DNA of 7,783 nt from Bacteroidota bacterium (GCA_021778375.1 JAJYCM010000120.1:1-7783), one strand, 5' to 3'. Positions 1 through 7,315 are shown, counted from the stretch's first letter. Numbers and translations: made by a program. The notes: generated by a model from the sequence alone, not told the origin.

Positions 1-699
1 AAAAGCAAGTTTTAGACTAAAGCGCGGGTTTTTAAAGACAAGAGGGTGCTTTGCAAGATAACTACCCAGCACACCGCCGGCAATAACATAGCCAACCCAT
101 GGGAATAAGGGGAAATTTGAACCGCTTCCAGTATAAAAATAACCTGCAATTGGTGCAGGAAAAATCTTTAACCAATTGATTAAACTGAAAGGAGGATACA
201 GGGCAAAAAATAATAAACTAACAATTGAAAAGACTAAGTAGTCGTTAACGTGAAATTTTTCAGCAACGTAAGCACAAATCATTAAGAACAGAAGTCCAAA
301 GGCTATAAGATGAAGAACGTCAACGGCGAAAAAGACATTCCATTGTTCCCGGGTTACATTTGAAAAATTTATGATTGTAGGAGTTGGGTAGCGAAGCAAA
401 TAACCTAAGAACAGGAGAAGAAAGAATCTTTTAATACCTTTTTTAACACGCGGGTTAGAATGGAAAGGTACCCCAGCAAGCCTAAAGAGATACATAAAAA
501 CGGTTCCGGCGGTAAACATAAAAATAGGAGCTGTCATTCCTCTCATAAAGAACCAAAAAGCAAAAACCGGAGAGTCCATATTGCGGTAATTATTGGAAAG
601 CAGGGCATCAACGGTATGCCCTTGAACCATTTGAAAAACGGCAAACGCTCTCATTAAATCTATAAAAATAATTCTATTCTTTTTTGGGCTTTGAGTCAT
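1..699 (-). CDS. Heparan-alpha-glucosaminide N-acetyltransferase-like membrane protein (DUF1624/COG3503), partial
   Basis: The reading frame is open from an ATG at 697-699 to the left edge, giving the first 233 residues; the C-terminus is missing. Visible signature pieces of the family are FIDLMRAFA (residues 12-20), MVQGHTVDAL (24-33) with H28, RGMTAPIFMFTAG (53-65), VLHLIAFGL (128-136) and FPLFPWVGYVIAGG (196-209). Several hydrophobic stretches (about 10-27, 44-72, 89-103, 121-145, 152-180, 196-215) indicate a multi-pass inner-membrane protein. Known relatives transfer acyl groups across the membrane onto sugars, but most bacterial members have no proven substrate, so the exact reaction is unknown. 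No clear Shine-Dalgarno sequence precedes the ATG. The gene diverges from the Rieske gene across a 567-bp gap. A YeiB-like or other acyltransferase-fold membrane protein is the main alternative. Confidence 0.82.
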   Translation of the reverse strand, partial: MTQSPKKNRIIFIDLMRAFAVFQMVQGHTVDALLSNNYRNMDSPVFAFWFFMRGMTAPIFMFTAGTVFMYLFRLAGVPFHSNPRVKKGIKRFFLLLFLGYLLRYPTPTIINFSNVTREQWNVFFAVDVLHLIAFGLLFLMICAYVAEKFHVNDYLVFSIVSLLFFALYPPFSLINWLKIFPAPIAGYFYTGSGSNFPLFPWVGYVIAGGVLGSYLAKHPLVFKNPRFSLKLAF

Positions 700-760
700 T
701 GCAATAAATTAAATCAAATATTGGTTGGTAAAAATAAGTAATTAACTAATAATAATTAAA

Positions 761-790
761 CAAAAATAAAGTACCTTCAGTTTAATCAAG
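761..790 (-). promoter_or_regulatory. Candidate Bacteroidetes-type promoter for the membrane acyltransferase-like gene
   Basis: Read on the minus strand, CTTG (787-790) is followed after 18 bases by TATTTTTG (761-768). This resembles the Bacteroidetes -33 TTTG / -7 TAnnTTTG consensus with its roughly 19-base spacer. It would place the transcript start near 755, about 55 bases before the ATG at 699. The region is AT-rich, so a chance match is quite possible. Confidence 0.3.
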
Positions 791-997
791 ATTATCTTTT
801 GATTCCAATAAATTTAGAATATGATTTTGTCAAGCAAGAGTTTCAGCATTTTCATTAAGTGTAATAAATATTTCATTATTGAGAAAGCAATTTTTGCATT
901 TAGAGAATAATTGACATTCATCAACATTTGATTGACAAAGCTTTACAATATCCCTTTAGAATTTAATTTTTTTGTTCTGGTACAAATTAAACTGAAG
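775..997. repeat. Spaced 12-bp perfect inverted repeat
   Basis: CTTCAGTTTAAT at 775-786 is the exact reverse complement of ATTAAACTGAAG at 986-997, with 199 bp between the arms. The left arm sits inside the spacer of the candidate promoter at 761-790. It could be a pair of regulator sites in opposite orientation, but a chance match is plausible in AT-rich DNA. Confidence 0.3.
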
Positions 998-1255
998 AAA
1001 TTAACTCCGGCACATTAATTGATAAAAGTTACTATCAACTTTGGTTTATGGTTTTAAATTTTTAAATTTACAATCTATTTGCGGGTAATATTCAAGATAG
1101 TTTTTTCCTTCTCCCAATAAAATATAAAAGTATTGGCAATTTGCTTTTAAAAATAAATTAGGTAATAGCCACGATTTTTAATTCTGCAGAGGTAGAGTGG
1201 ATTAAAAATAAATTTTATTTAACATCAATTATTAATTTAATTTCCAAAAATATTT

Positions 1256-1262
1256 AAGAGAG
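1256..1262 (+). promoter_or_regulatory. Ribosome binding site of the Rieske gene
   Basis: AAGAGAG lies four bases before the ATG at 1267. It is a purine-rich, partial Shine-Dalgarno match and supports that start. Confidence 0.5.
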
Positions 1263-1266
1263 TACC

Positions 1267-1797
1267 ATGAAAGAAGAAGGTGGCTTAAAAGGATCGTCTC
1301 AATTTTCAAGAAGAGGATTCTTAAAGATATTTTCCGTTTCTTTAGCATCAATTTCAGGATTACTATTAGGGATTCCTGCTTTAGATGCGATAATCAGCCC
1401 TGCATTAAAATCCAGATTAACATCATTTTCTAAAGCCGGAAAAATTGGGAATATTCCTGAAGGTTCGCCGGTGAGACTAACAGTTGCATCAAGTGCAAAA
1501 GATGCCTATTTAAACGACACAGAAATGCACAATGTTTGGGCAATAAAAAAATCCAATTCGGACATAGAAGTATTTTCTCCAATTTGTCCGCACCTTGGAT
1601 GCAGCTATAATTGGGATCCTCAAAAAAGTCAATTTGAATGTCCATGCCACGGCAGCGTTTTTGCGGAAAACGGGAAAGTAATTTCAGGTCCTGCACCTCG
1701 AAGTTTAGACACACTTCCTACGAAAATTGAAGGAGACGAATTATATGTTGAATGGGAAAAATTTCAACTTGGCATTAACAAAAAAGTAAAAATTTAA
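1267..1797 (+). CDS. Rieske [2Fe-2S] iron-sulfur protein of a cytochrome bc complex
   Basis: This 176-residue protein is the iron-sulfur subunit of quinol:cytochrome c oxidoreductase; it takes electrons from quinol at the Qo site and passes them to cytochrome c. The N-terminus has a twin-arginine motif, SRRGFLK (residues 14-20), followed by a hydrophobic segment (about 20-39) that should serve as uncleaved signal-anchor, leaving the cluster domain outside the cytoplasmic membrane. The cluster boxes are intact: CPHLGC (107-112) and CPCHGS (125-130). The ligands would be C107, H109, C125 and H128, with a C112-C127 disulfide. GPAPRSLDTLP (141-151) is the usual Rieske 'Pro loop' region. Length is normal for a bacterial Rieske subunit. 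The cytochrome b gene starts 11 bp downstream, so the two are almost certainly co-transcribed. The order Rieske then cytochrome b is that of petCB/qcrAB operons. Confidence 0.95.
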   Translation: MKEEGGLKGSSQFSRRGFLKIFSVSLASISGLLLGIPALDAIISPALKSRLTSFSKAGKIGNIPEGSPVRLTVASSAKDAYLNDTEMHNVWAIKKSNSDIEVFSPICPHLGCSYNWDPQKSQFECPCHGSVFAENGKVISGPAPRSLDTLPTKIEGDELYVEWEKFQLGINKKVKI

Positions 1798-1808
1798 CGG
1801 GTAAAAAC

Positions 1809-3749
1809 ATGTCAAAAAAAGTATGGTACTGGATTAACGAAAGAATTCCTCTTTCTTCAATACTTAGAATGGGAATGGATGAAGAAATTCCCGGAGGTTC
1901 AAGATTTTCGTACGCTCTTGGAAGCGCAACATTGTTGGTATTTCTAATCCAACTAATTACGGGTGTGCTTGAGCTATTTTATTATGCACCAACTGTTGAC
2001 CACGCTTATGACAGTATAAATTTTCTGAGGGTTGAAGTACCCTTCGGATGGTTGATTCATGGGTTGCATTACTGGGGAGCCACCGCAATGATTGTGATTG
2101 TTTCACTTCATATGCTTCGAGTTTTTATATGGGGAGCTTATAAAAATCCGAGACAGCTGACCTGGATTCTTGGTGTTATCCTATTTTTGTTAGCACTCGG
2201 AATGAGTTTTACGGGAGCAGCGCTTCCGTGGGATCAACGAGGTTACTGGGCAGCGCAGGTTGGGACAAATATAGGGGGAACATTTCCTTTTATAGGTAAT
2301 TTTATTAAACAAGTAATTAGGGGCGGCAGTTCAATGGGGCAGCTGACACTGTCAAGATTTTTCATATTGCACGTGGCTGTTATACCGGGGATTATTGTAA
2401 TGTTTATCATACTTCATTTGGTAGCGTTTAGAAAACACGGAAGTGTGGGACCATGGGAAGAAGAGAAAAGAAATGTAACCGGACAATTTTGGCCGGATCA
2501 AATTTTTAAGGACGTTTTAGTAGCAATTATAATTTTGTTGGCGTTAGTCGCCTTATCAACATTTTCTCCGCCACCATTTTCAGGTCCTGCAGATCCGATG
2601 GATAGTTCGTATGTACCGAAGCCAGAATGGAATTTTTTGTTTCTTTATCAAGCTTTAAAATTCTTTCCGGGTGTACTTGAAGTTATAGGGACGGTAGGAA
2701 TCCCCACAGTACTTGTTTTATTATTGTTATTGCTTCCATTTATTGATAAAAATAAAATTAGGAATCCATTTAAGAGATTAATTGTAGTTCCAACCGGGCT
2801 GTTAATAGTTATGGCAGTAATCATTCTAACAATTGCCGGTTATCTAAGTGGCGAATCAACAGCGGTTAAGCAAAAAAGTAATTCAAAAGAAGTTCTTCAT
2901 AAAGAAAATTTTTCTTCAAATGATATAAGACTTGGCAAACAACTTTTCACATCGATAGGATGTATTGGCTGCCATTCAATTATGGGCACCGGCGGAACAG
3001 TTGGTCCAGACCTATCGAATGAAGTTCAGAAAGGAAGGACAAAGGAATGGTTGATAGCTCAAATTCAAAACTCAAAATCGCATAACCCAACTTCCATAAT
3101 GCCGCCATTTTCATTTTTGAAAGTCGCACAATTAAATCAATTGGTAGCATTTTTGTTGACACCAAGCAACATGGGATCCGGATCGGCTCCGCAGATTGCT
3201 TCAACACAACCAAGCAATTCAAACGCTAATACAGTTGCAATTCCAGATACAGCAAGCCAATCAAAAGTCGATTCAGTTAATCTTCAATCCGCAGGATTAG
3301 CGGCTTCAATTCTTGGCAGCGCCGAGCACGGAAAAGTATTATTTGATAAAAATTGTATAGCTTGTCATGGTAAGAATGGCATAGGAAAAATAGCCAACCC
3401 GGGTTCGGCAACAGGAGTAGTTCCGGCTTTAAATCCGATCTCACAAAGATTATATAACAAAGATCCTGAAATATTTTCAAAGAATATTGACATCATAATT
3501 CAACATGGAGCAGTTCCTAAAGGCGCAAATCCTGCACTAAAAATGGAAGCCTTCGGAGACCAGCAAGCGCTTTCACAACAGCAAATTTCGGATATTGAAG
3601 CTTACATTCTATCCATGAACGGAATAGAAAGAGGAATGATAAAAGACCCCGGAATGGAACCAGTCTCATTTTTCACATTAATAGCCGTTGTATTTGCAGG
3701 AATCGGATTGATCTTCTTAGTAGTCTGGAACGTAAAGAAGAAAAAATAA
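1809..3749 (+). CDS. Cytochrome b (b6 + subunit IV) fused to two c-type cytochrome domains
   Basis: A 646-residue catalytic subunit of a quinol:cytochrome c oxidoreductase. Residues 1-215 resemble cytochrome b6: helices near 35-57, 80-107, 117-137 and 182-206, and heme b ligands H87/H188 and H101/H203, with the b6-type spacing of 14 intervening residues in the second pair. LPWDQRGYW (139-147) is well conserved. Residues 216-346 match subunit IV, with the Qo motif present as PEWN (272-275) and helices near 234-253, 291-311 and 322-346. A linker leads to a first c domain with CIGCH (384-388) and a likely Met ligand M431 in SIMPPF. A Ser/Asn/Ala/Gln-rich spacer (about 452-500) precedes a second c domain with CIACH (516-520) and a likely Met ligand M579. 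A last helix (about 619-639) and a Lys-rich tail (643-646) anchor the C-terminus, placing both c domains on the outer side. No separate cytochrome c1 gene follows, so the fusion probably supplies it. No good Shine-Dalgarno is visible; translation may be coupled to the Rieske gene. Confidence 0.95.
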   Translation: MSKKVWYWINERIPLSSILRMGMDEEIPGGSRFSYALGSATLLVFLIQLITGVLELFYYAPTVDHAYDSINFLRVEVPFGWLIHGLHYWGATAMIVIVSLHMLRVFIWGAYKNPRQLTWILGVILFLLALGMSFTGAALPWDQRGYWAAQVGTNIGGTFPFIGNFIKQVIRGGSSMGQLTLSRFFILHVAVIPGIIVMFIILHLVAFRKHGSVGPWEEEKRNVTGQFWPDQIFKDVLVAIIILLALVALSTFSPPPFSGPADPMDSSYVPKPEWNFLFLYQALKFFPGVLEVIGTVGIPTVLVLLLLLLPFIDKNKIRNPFKRLIVVPTGLLIVMAVIILTIAGYLSGESTAVKQKSNSKEVLHKENFSSNDIRLGKQLFTSIGCIGCHSIMGTGGTVGPDLSNEVQKGRTKEWLIAQIQNSKSHNPTSIMPPFSFLKVAQLNQLVAFLLTPSNMGSGSAPQIASTQPSNSNANTVAIPDTASQSKVDSVNLQSAGLAASILGSAEHGKVLFDKNCIACHGKNGIGKIANPGSATGVVPALNPISQRLYNKDPEIFSKNIDIIIQHGAVPKGANPALKMEAFGDQQALSQQQISDIEAYILSMNGIERGMIKDPGMEPVSFFTLIAVVFAGIGLIFLVVWNVKKKK

Positions 3750-3756
3750 AATCATA

Positions 3757-3788
3757 TATCCGGATTAGAAGAAATTCTAATCCGGATA
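3757..3788 (-). terminator. Intrinsic terminator hairpin between convergent operons
   Basis: A perfect 14-bp stem (3757-3770 with 3775-3788) closes a GAAA tetraloop. On the minus strand the stem is followed by a T-rich run (complement of 3741-3753), as expected for termination of the hydrolase-dehydrogenase unit. That run overlaps the last codons of the cytochrome gene. On the plus strand only a short weak T stretch follows, so termination of the cytochrome operon there may be less efficient, though the stem could act in both directions. Confidence 0.8.
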
Positions 3789-3796
3789 CTTTGAAC

Positions 3797-4654
3797 TTAT
3801 CCGCCAGTAGCGAAACCAGGGTATAGAGTCATCCCGCCGTCAATAAAAATGCTTGTCCCGGTAATATAATCGGCATGATCCGAAGCAAGCCAAACAGCAG
3901 CCCTACCTATGTCTTCTACTTCTCCAATTCTACCGTAAGGAATTAATTCCATCAACTTATTATAAGCTTCCTGCGTATCCCAGGCGTTTTTATTTATCGG
4001 CGTTCTAATAGCGCCGGGGCAAATACTATTTACGCGAATTCTGAAAGGTGCAACTTCCTGGGCAATACTTTTCATTAACATCATTATTCCCCCTTTGGAT
4101 GAGGCATAATTTACATGTCCTGCCCAAGGAATAACTTCATGAACGGAGCTTATATGAATTATCTTTCCGGCAGCACAGGAAATTTCTTTTTTTACTCCCC
4201 GGCGCTTGAATTCTATAATCGCTTCCCTGGCGCAAAGGAATTGCCCGGTAAGATTTACGTTTATGACCTTGTTCCATTTTTCAATCGTCATTTTATCGAA
4301 AGGAGAATCTTGTTGAAGCCCAGCATTGTTAATGAGAATATCAATAGTGCCAAATTCTTTAAACATTTGATTGAACATTGAAATAACTTCTGCCTCATTG
4401 CTTACGTCAGCTTGAATGGCAACGGCATTTACTCCTAATTTCTTAATTTTTTCAACCACGGCATTTGCTTCATCGGGATTGTTGACATAATTGACGACAA
4501 CATCTGCGCCGGCTTTGGCAAGTTGAATTGCAATGCCTTCGCCAATACCTGAATTAGCACCGGTTACTAAAGCCTTCTGCCCTGAAAGGATTCTAATTGG
4601 TTCGGGTTTAGGCATTACTATTTCGGGAAAATTTTCTTTTGTTGGTTCACTCAT
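3797..4654 (-). CDS. Short-chain dehydrogenase/reductase, glucose 1-dehydrogenase-like
   Basis: A 285-residue classical SDR. The Rossmann cofactor motif is TGANSGIG (31-38), followed by ADVS (82-85) and NNAG (109-112). The catalytic tetrad is N134, S170, Y183 and K187 (YASSK). The C-terminal IDGGMTLYPGF resembles that of Bacillus-type glucose 1-dehydrogenase (glucose to gluconolactone with NAD(P)+), which is the best guess for the reaction; substrate is not proven by sequence. It differs from the Bacillus enzyme (about 261 residues) by a proline-containing N-terminal extension of about 25 residues and a short insert with a Cys (about 150-163) just before the catalytic Ser. There is no signal peptide, so it acts in the cytoplasm. 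GGAG at 4660-4663, five bases before the ATG, fixes the start. It lies 27 bp downstream of the glycoside hydrolase gene and is probably co-transcribed with it. Confidence 0.88.
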   Translation of the reverse strand: MSEPTKENFPEIVMPKPEPIRILSGQKALVTGANSGIGEGIAIQLAKAGADVVVNYVNNPDEANAVVEKIKKLGVNAVAIQADVSNEAEVISMFNQMFKEFGTIDILINNAGLQQDSPFDKMTIEKWNKVINVNLTGQFLCAREAIIEFKRRGVKKEISCAAGKIIHISSVHEVIPWAGHVNYASSKGGIMMLMKSIAQEVAPFRIRVNSICPGAIRTPINKNAWDTQEAYNKLMELIPYGRIGEVEDIGRAAVWLASDHADYITGTSIFIDGGMTLYPGFATGG

Positions 4655-4659
4655 TTTTG

Positions 4660-4663
4660 CTCC
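4660..4663 (-). promoter_or_regulatory. Ribosome binding site of the SDR gene
   Basis: On the minus strand GGAG is five bases before the ATG at 4652-4654, within the 27-bp gap after the hydrolase stop codon. It is among the clearest Shine-Dalgarno sites in the window. Confidence 0.7.
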
Positions 4664-4681
4664 AGTTGTTTTTTTAATAAA

Positions 4682-7315
4682 TTAAACTTTTGGTTGAAGA
4701 AGCTTAGCTATCAAACCAGTCCACCCTGTTTGATGGGAAGCCCCCAATCCTTTTCCATTATCTCCATTGAAATATTCGTGAAATAAAATATAATCCTTAA
4801 AATGAGGATCAGTTTGAAATTTTTTATTCTCTCCGAAAACCGGGCGATTTCCATTTTCATCTTTCAGAAATATCCTTGATAATCTGGTTGTTAATTCGTT
4901 GGCAATTTCTTTAAGAGTAAGATATTTTCCAGAGTTTACAGGATATTCTACCTTAAAATCATCACCATAATAATGATGAAATCTCTGCAGAGATTCGATA
5001 ATTAAGAAATTTACAGGGAACCAGATAGGTCCGCGCCAATTTGAATTACCTCCGAAAAGTCCGGTTTGAGATTCAGCAGGTTCATAATTAACAGAGAAGA
5101 CCTTACCACCTGTTAAAAGTACATAAGGATTTTTATCATGATATTTTGAGAGCGCACGAATTCCGTACTCCGAAAGAAATTCCGTCTCATCCAGCATTCG
5201 ATTTAAGATTTTCTTTAAGCGATGCCCTCTCAGCAAAGAAAAGAGGCGTGTTTCCTTCATACCTTTATCCCGCCATCTTGAAACAAGATTAGCAAGATCG
5301 GGGCGATAGTTTAAGAACCAATCAAGTCTTTCTGAAAATTTTGGACTTGTGCTCATTATTTCAGGTTCGAGCACTTCGACAGCAAATAGCGGTATTAGAC
5401 CAACCATCGAGCGTACTTTTAGTTTTACATATTTATCGTCTGAAGTATGAAGGACATCATAAAAAAATTGATCTTCTTCATCCCATAGATCGATTCCTTC
5501 GCCGCCAATGTCAGTCATAGCGCCGGCTATAAAAAGAAAGTGTTCCAAGAATTTCGTGGCGACATCTTGATACACAGGATTATGTTTTGAAAGCTCAAGA
5601 GAAATTCTTAAAAGATTAAGTGAGAACATTGCCATCCAGCTTGTAGCGTCTGCTTCTTCAAGATGCCCGCCTTCGGGTAAACCGGCGCTTCTATCGAATA
5701 CTCCGATATTATCTAAGCCAAGAAAGCCGCCTTGAAAGATATTTCTATTATCTTCATCCTTTCTATTAACCCACCATGTAAAATTCAGAAGTAGTTTATG
5801 GAAAACCGATTCAAGGAAAGGGATATCGCCTTTACCGTTATTTGCCTTCTGATCTATTTTATATACTCGCCATGTTGCCCAAGCATGCACGGGCGGATTG
5901 ACATCTGAGAAATTCCATTCATAAGCGGGAAGCTGACCATTTGGGTTCATATACCACTCACGAGTTAAAAGTCTGAGTTGGTGTTTTGCAAACTCAGGAT
6001 CAATCAAAGCAAATGGAATACAATGGAAAGCCAAATCCCACGAAGCGTACCATGGGTATTCCCATTTATCGGGCATAGAAATTATATCCGAATTATTTAA
6101 ATGATTCCATTCATTATTTCTGCCTTTATATCTTTCTGGTGGCGGAGAGGGTTGAGAAGGATCACCTTTAAGCCAATGCCGGACATCGTAATAATAAAAT
6201 TGTTTGCACCATAACATTCCTGCTAGCGCTTGCCGTTGGACGTTTTTTTCATCCTGACTTTTAATTTGAGACTCAAGTTCTTCATAAAATTCATCTGTCT
6301 CTTTAGTTCTCAGATTAAAGATCGAATCGAAATCTTCAAATGGATTTATTAATTCTAACTTGTCCGAATTAGCCTTCAATCTTAGTTTAATTACTTTTGA
6401 GCTAAGCGCTGGAAGTGTAATTTTGTAGTTTATGCCAGCTTTCGTCCCGGCAGTATTATTTACAGCTTCCTTTTTACCGTTTACTATGAAGTCATTTATT
6501 CCATCCTTAAAAAGACCTTCAGAATCAACATTATAAAGTCTTTTAAGATTAGTATCATTATCGCAAAAAAGTAATTCGGGGTTTTCTTCAAAAAAAAGAG
6601 AGTAATTGCCAATATTTCGATTATTTAACAGAAGATAATTATTATTTTGAGTACTTATGCTTGGTTTATAATTATCATAACCCCAAGACCAGGTATTTCT
6701 AAACCAGATTTGAGGGACAACATTAATCATAGCATTTTCATTAGCGTGATTGCAAATAGTAATCTTAATTAAAATATCTTCCGGACTGGCTTTAGAATAT
6801 TCTATAAACACGTCAAAGTATTTATCTTCATTAAAGATTCCAGTATCGATCAATTCAAATTCAGGATCAAGTTTTCCACGTTTTTGATTTTCCTGGAGAA
6901 GCTGTGAATAAGGGAATTCTGTTTGGGGATATTTGTATAACATTTTCATGTATGAATGCGTCGGAATATTTTCTAAGTAATAAAAATATTCTTTAACATC
7001 TTCGCCGTGATTTCCTTCTTTGCCTGTCAATCCAAAATATCTCTCTTTCAGGATCGAATCTTTACCATTCCAAAAAGAAAGAGCAAAACAAATAGTTTGT
7101 TTATCGTCGCAAATACCTCCGATACCTTCTTCGCCCCAGCGGTAGGCTTTACTTCGAGCTGCATCGTGTGAGACGTAATCCCACGCATCGCCATTCGCTG
7201 AATAATCTTCTCTGACAGTTCCCCACTGGCGATCAGTTAAATAGGGCCCCCATTTTCGCCAGAAAGAATTTCCTTTCTTAATTTCTAAAAGCCGGGCATT
7301 TTCAGCAAGCATCAT
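4682..7315 (-). CDS. GH63/MGH1-like glycoside hydrolase (putative glucosidase)
   Basis: An 877-residue protein of the bacterial 'glucosidase' group related to GH63 (processing glucosidase I, YgjK, mannosylglycerate/glucosylglycerate hydrolases). An N-terminal beta-rich domain (about 15-320) is followed by an (alpha/alpha)6-barrel-like catalytic region (about 355-870). By family analogy the general acid is D427 in ASWDLAFH (424-431) and the general base is E847 in FHEYFNGDNG (845-854); LDNIGVFDRS (534-543), WRGPIWFPVNF (760-770) and HQTGWTGL (861-868) are other conserved-looking stretches. These assignments come from motif recognition, not alignment. No signal peptide or membrane segment is seen, so it should be cytoplasmic, acting on an internal glucoside. 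The first two codons are both ATG. GGAG at 7318-7321 is two bases from the first and five from the second, so translation may begin at Met2. It is the first gene of a unit with the downstream glucose-dehydrogenase-like SDR. Confidence 0.88.
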   Translation of the reverse strand: MMLAENARLLEIKKGNSFWRKWGPYLTDRQWGTVREDYSANGDAWDYVSHDAARSKAYRWGEEGIGGICDDKQTICFALSFWNGKDSILKERYFGLTGKEGNHGEDVKEYFYYLENIPTHSYMKMLYKYPQTEFPYSQLLQENQKRGKLDPEFELIDTGIFNEDKYFDVFIEYSKASPEDILIKITICNHANENAMINVVPQIWFRNTWSWGYDNYKPSISTQNNNYLLLNNRNIGNYSLFFEENPELLFCDNDTNLKRLYNVDSEGLFKDGINDFIVNGKKEAVNNTAGTKAGINYKITLPALSSKVIKLRLKANSDKLELINPFEDFDSIFNLRTKETDEFYEELESQIKSQDEKNVQRQALAGMLWCKQFYYYDVRHWLKGDPSQPSPPPERYKGRNNEWNHLNNSDIISMPDKWEYPWYASWDLAFHCIPFALIDPEFAKHQLRLLTREWYMNPNGQLPAYEWNFSDVNPPVHAWATWRVYKIDQKANNGKGDIPFLESVFHKLLLNFTWWVNRKDEDNRNIFQGGFLGLDNIGVFDRSAGLPEGGHLEEADATSWMAMFSLNLLRISLELSKHNPVYQDVATKFLEHFLFIAGAMTDIGGEGIDLWDEEDQFFYDVLHTSDDKYVKLKVRSMVGLIPLFAVEVLEPEIMSTSPKFSERLDWFLNYRPDLANLVSRWRDKGMKETRLFSLLRGHRLKKILNRMLDETEFLSEYGIRALSKYHDKNPYVLLTGGKVFSVNYEPAESQTGLFGGNSNWRGPIWFPVNFLIIESLQRFHHYYGDDFKVEYPVNSGKYLTLKEIANELTTRLSRIFLKDENGNRPVFGENKKFQTDPHFKDYILFHEYFNGDNGKGLGASHQTGWTGLIAKLLQPKV

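Larger units (their letters stand above)
700..1266. other. Long AT-rich divergent intergenic region, no convincing gene
   Basis: This 567-bp stretch separates the divergent acyltransferase-like and Rieske genes. It is poorer in G+C than its flanks and is rich in stops in all frames. I see the promoter candidate at 761-790, the inverted repeat 775-786/986-997 and a 42-codon stop-free stretch on the minus strand (830-955) that lacks an ATG, GTG or TTG start. No tRNA-like or riboswitch-like fold was recognised. The promoter of the Rieske operon should lie here, but I could not pick a good match to either the sigma-70 or the Bacteroidetes consensus. Confidence 0.6.

Noticed and set aside
460..657. 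65-codon plus-strand open frame
   Set aside because: It lies opposite the membrane acyltransferase-like gene, whose minus-strand frame shows clear family motifs and predicted helices; the plus-strand product is low-complexity and Lys/His-rich.
911..960. Two TTGACA hexamers (911-916 and 932-937) as -35 elements for the Rieske operon
   Set aside because: Neither has a good -10 box at 16-18 bases on the plus strand, and the distance to the ATG at 1267 is over 300 bases.
1133..1168. TTGGCA/TTGCTT with TAAATT or TAATAG as a Rieske operon promoter
   Set aside because: Spacing or hexamer matches are poor, at about half of the consensus positions or with a 15-base spacer.
1430..1714. 94-codon minus-strand open frame
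   Set aside because: It is antisense to the Rieske cluster-binding region, where the plus frame carries both cluster boxes; no motif or ribosome site supports it.
2980..3480. Two minus-strand open frames (2980-3222 and 3277-3480)
   Set aside because: Both are shadows of the c-type heme part of the cytochrome fusion and lack recognisable motifs.
4115..4381. 88-codon plus-strand open frame
   Set aside because: It is antisense to the SDR catalytic core and its product has no recognisable features.
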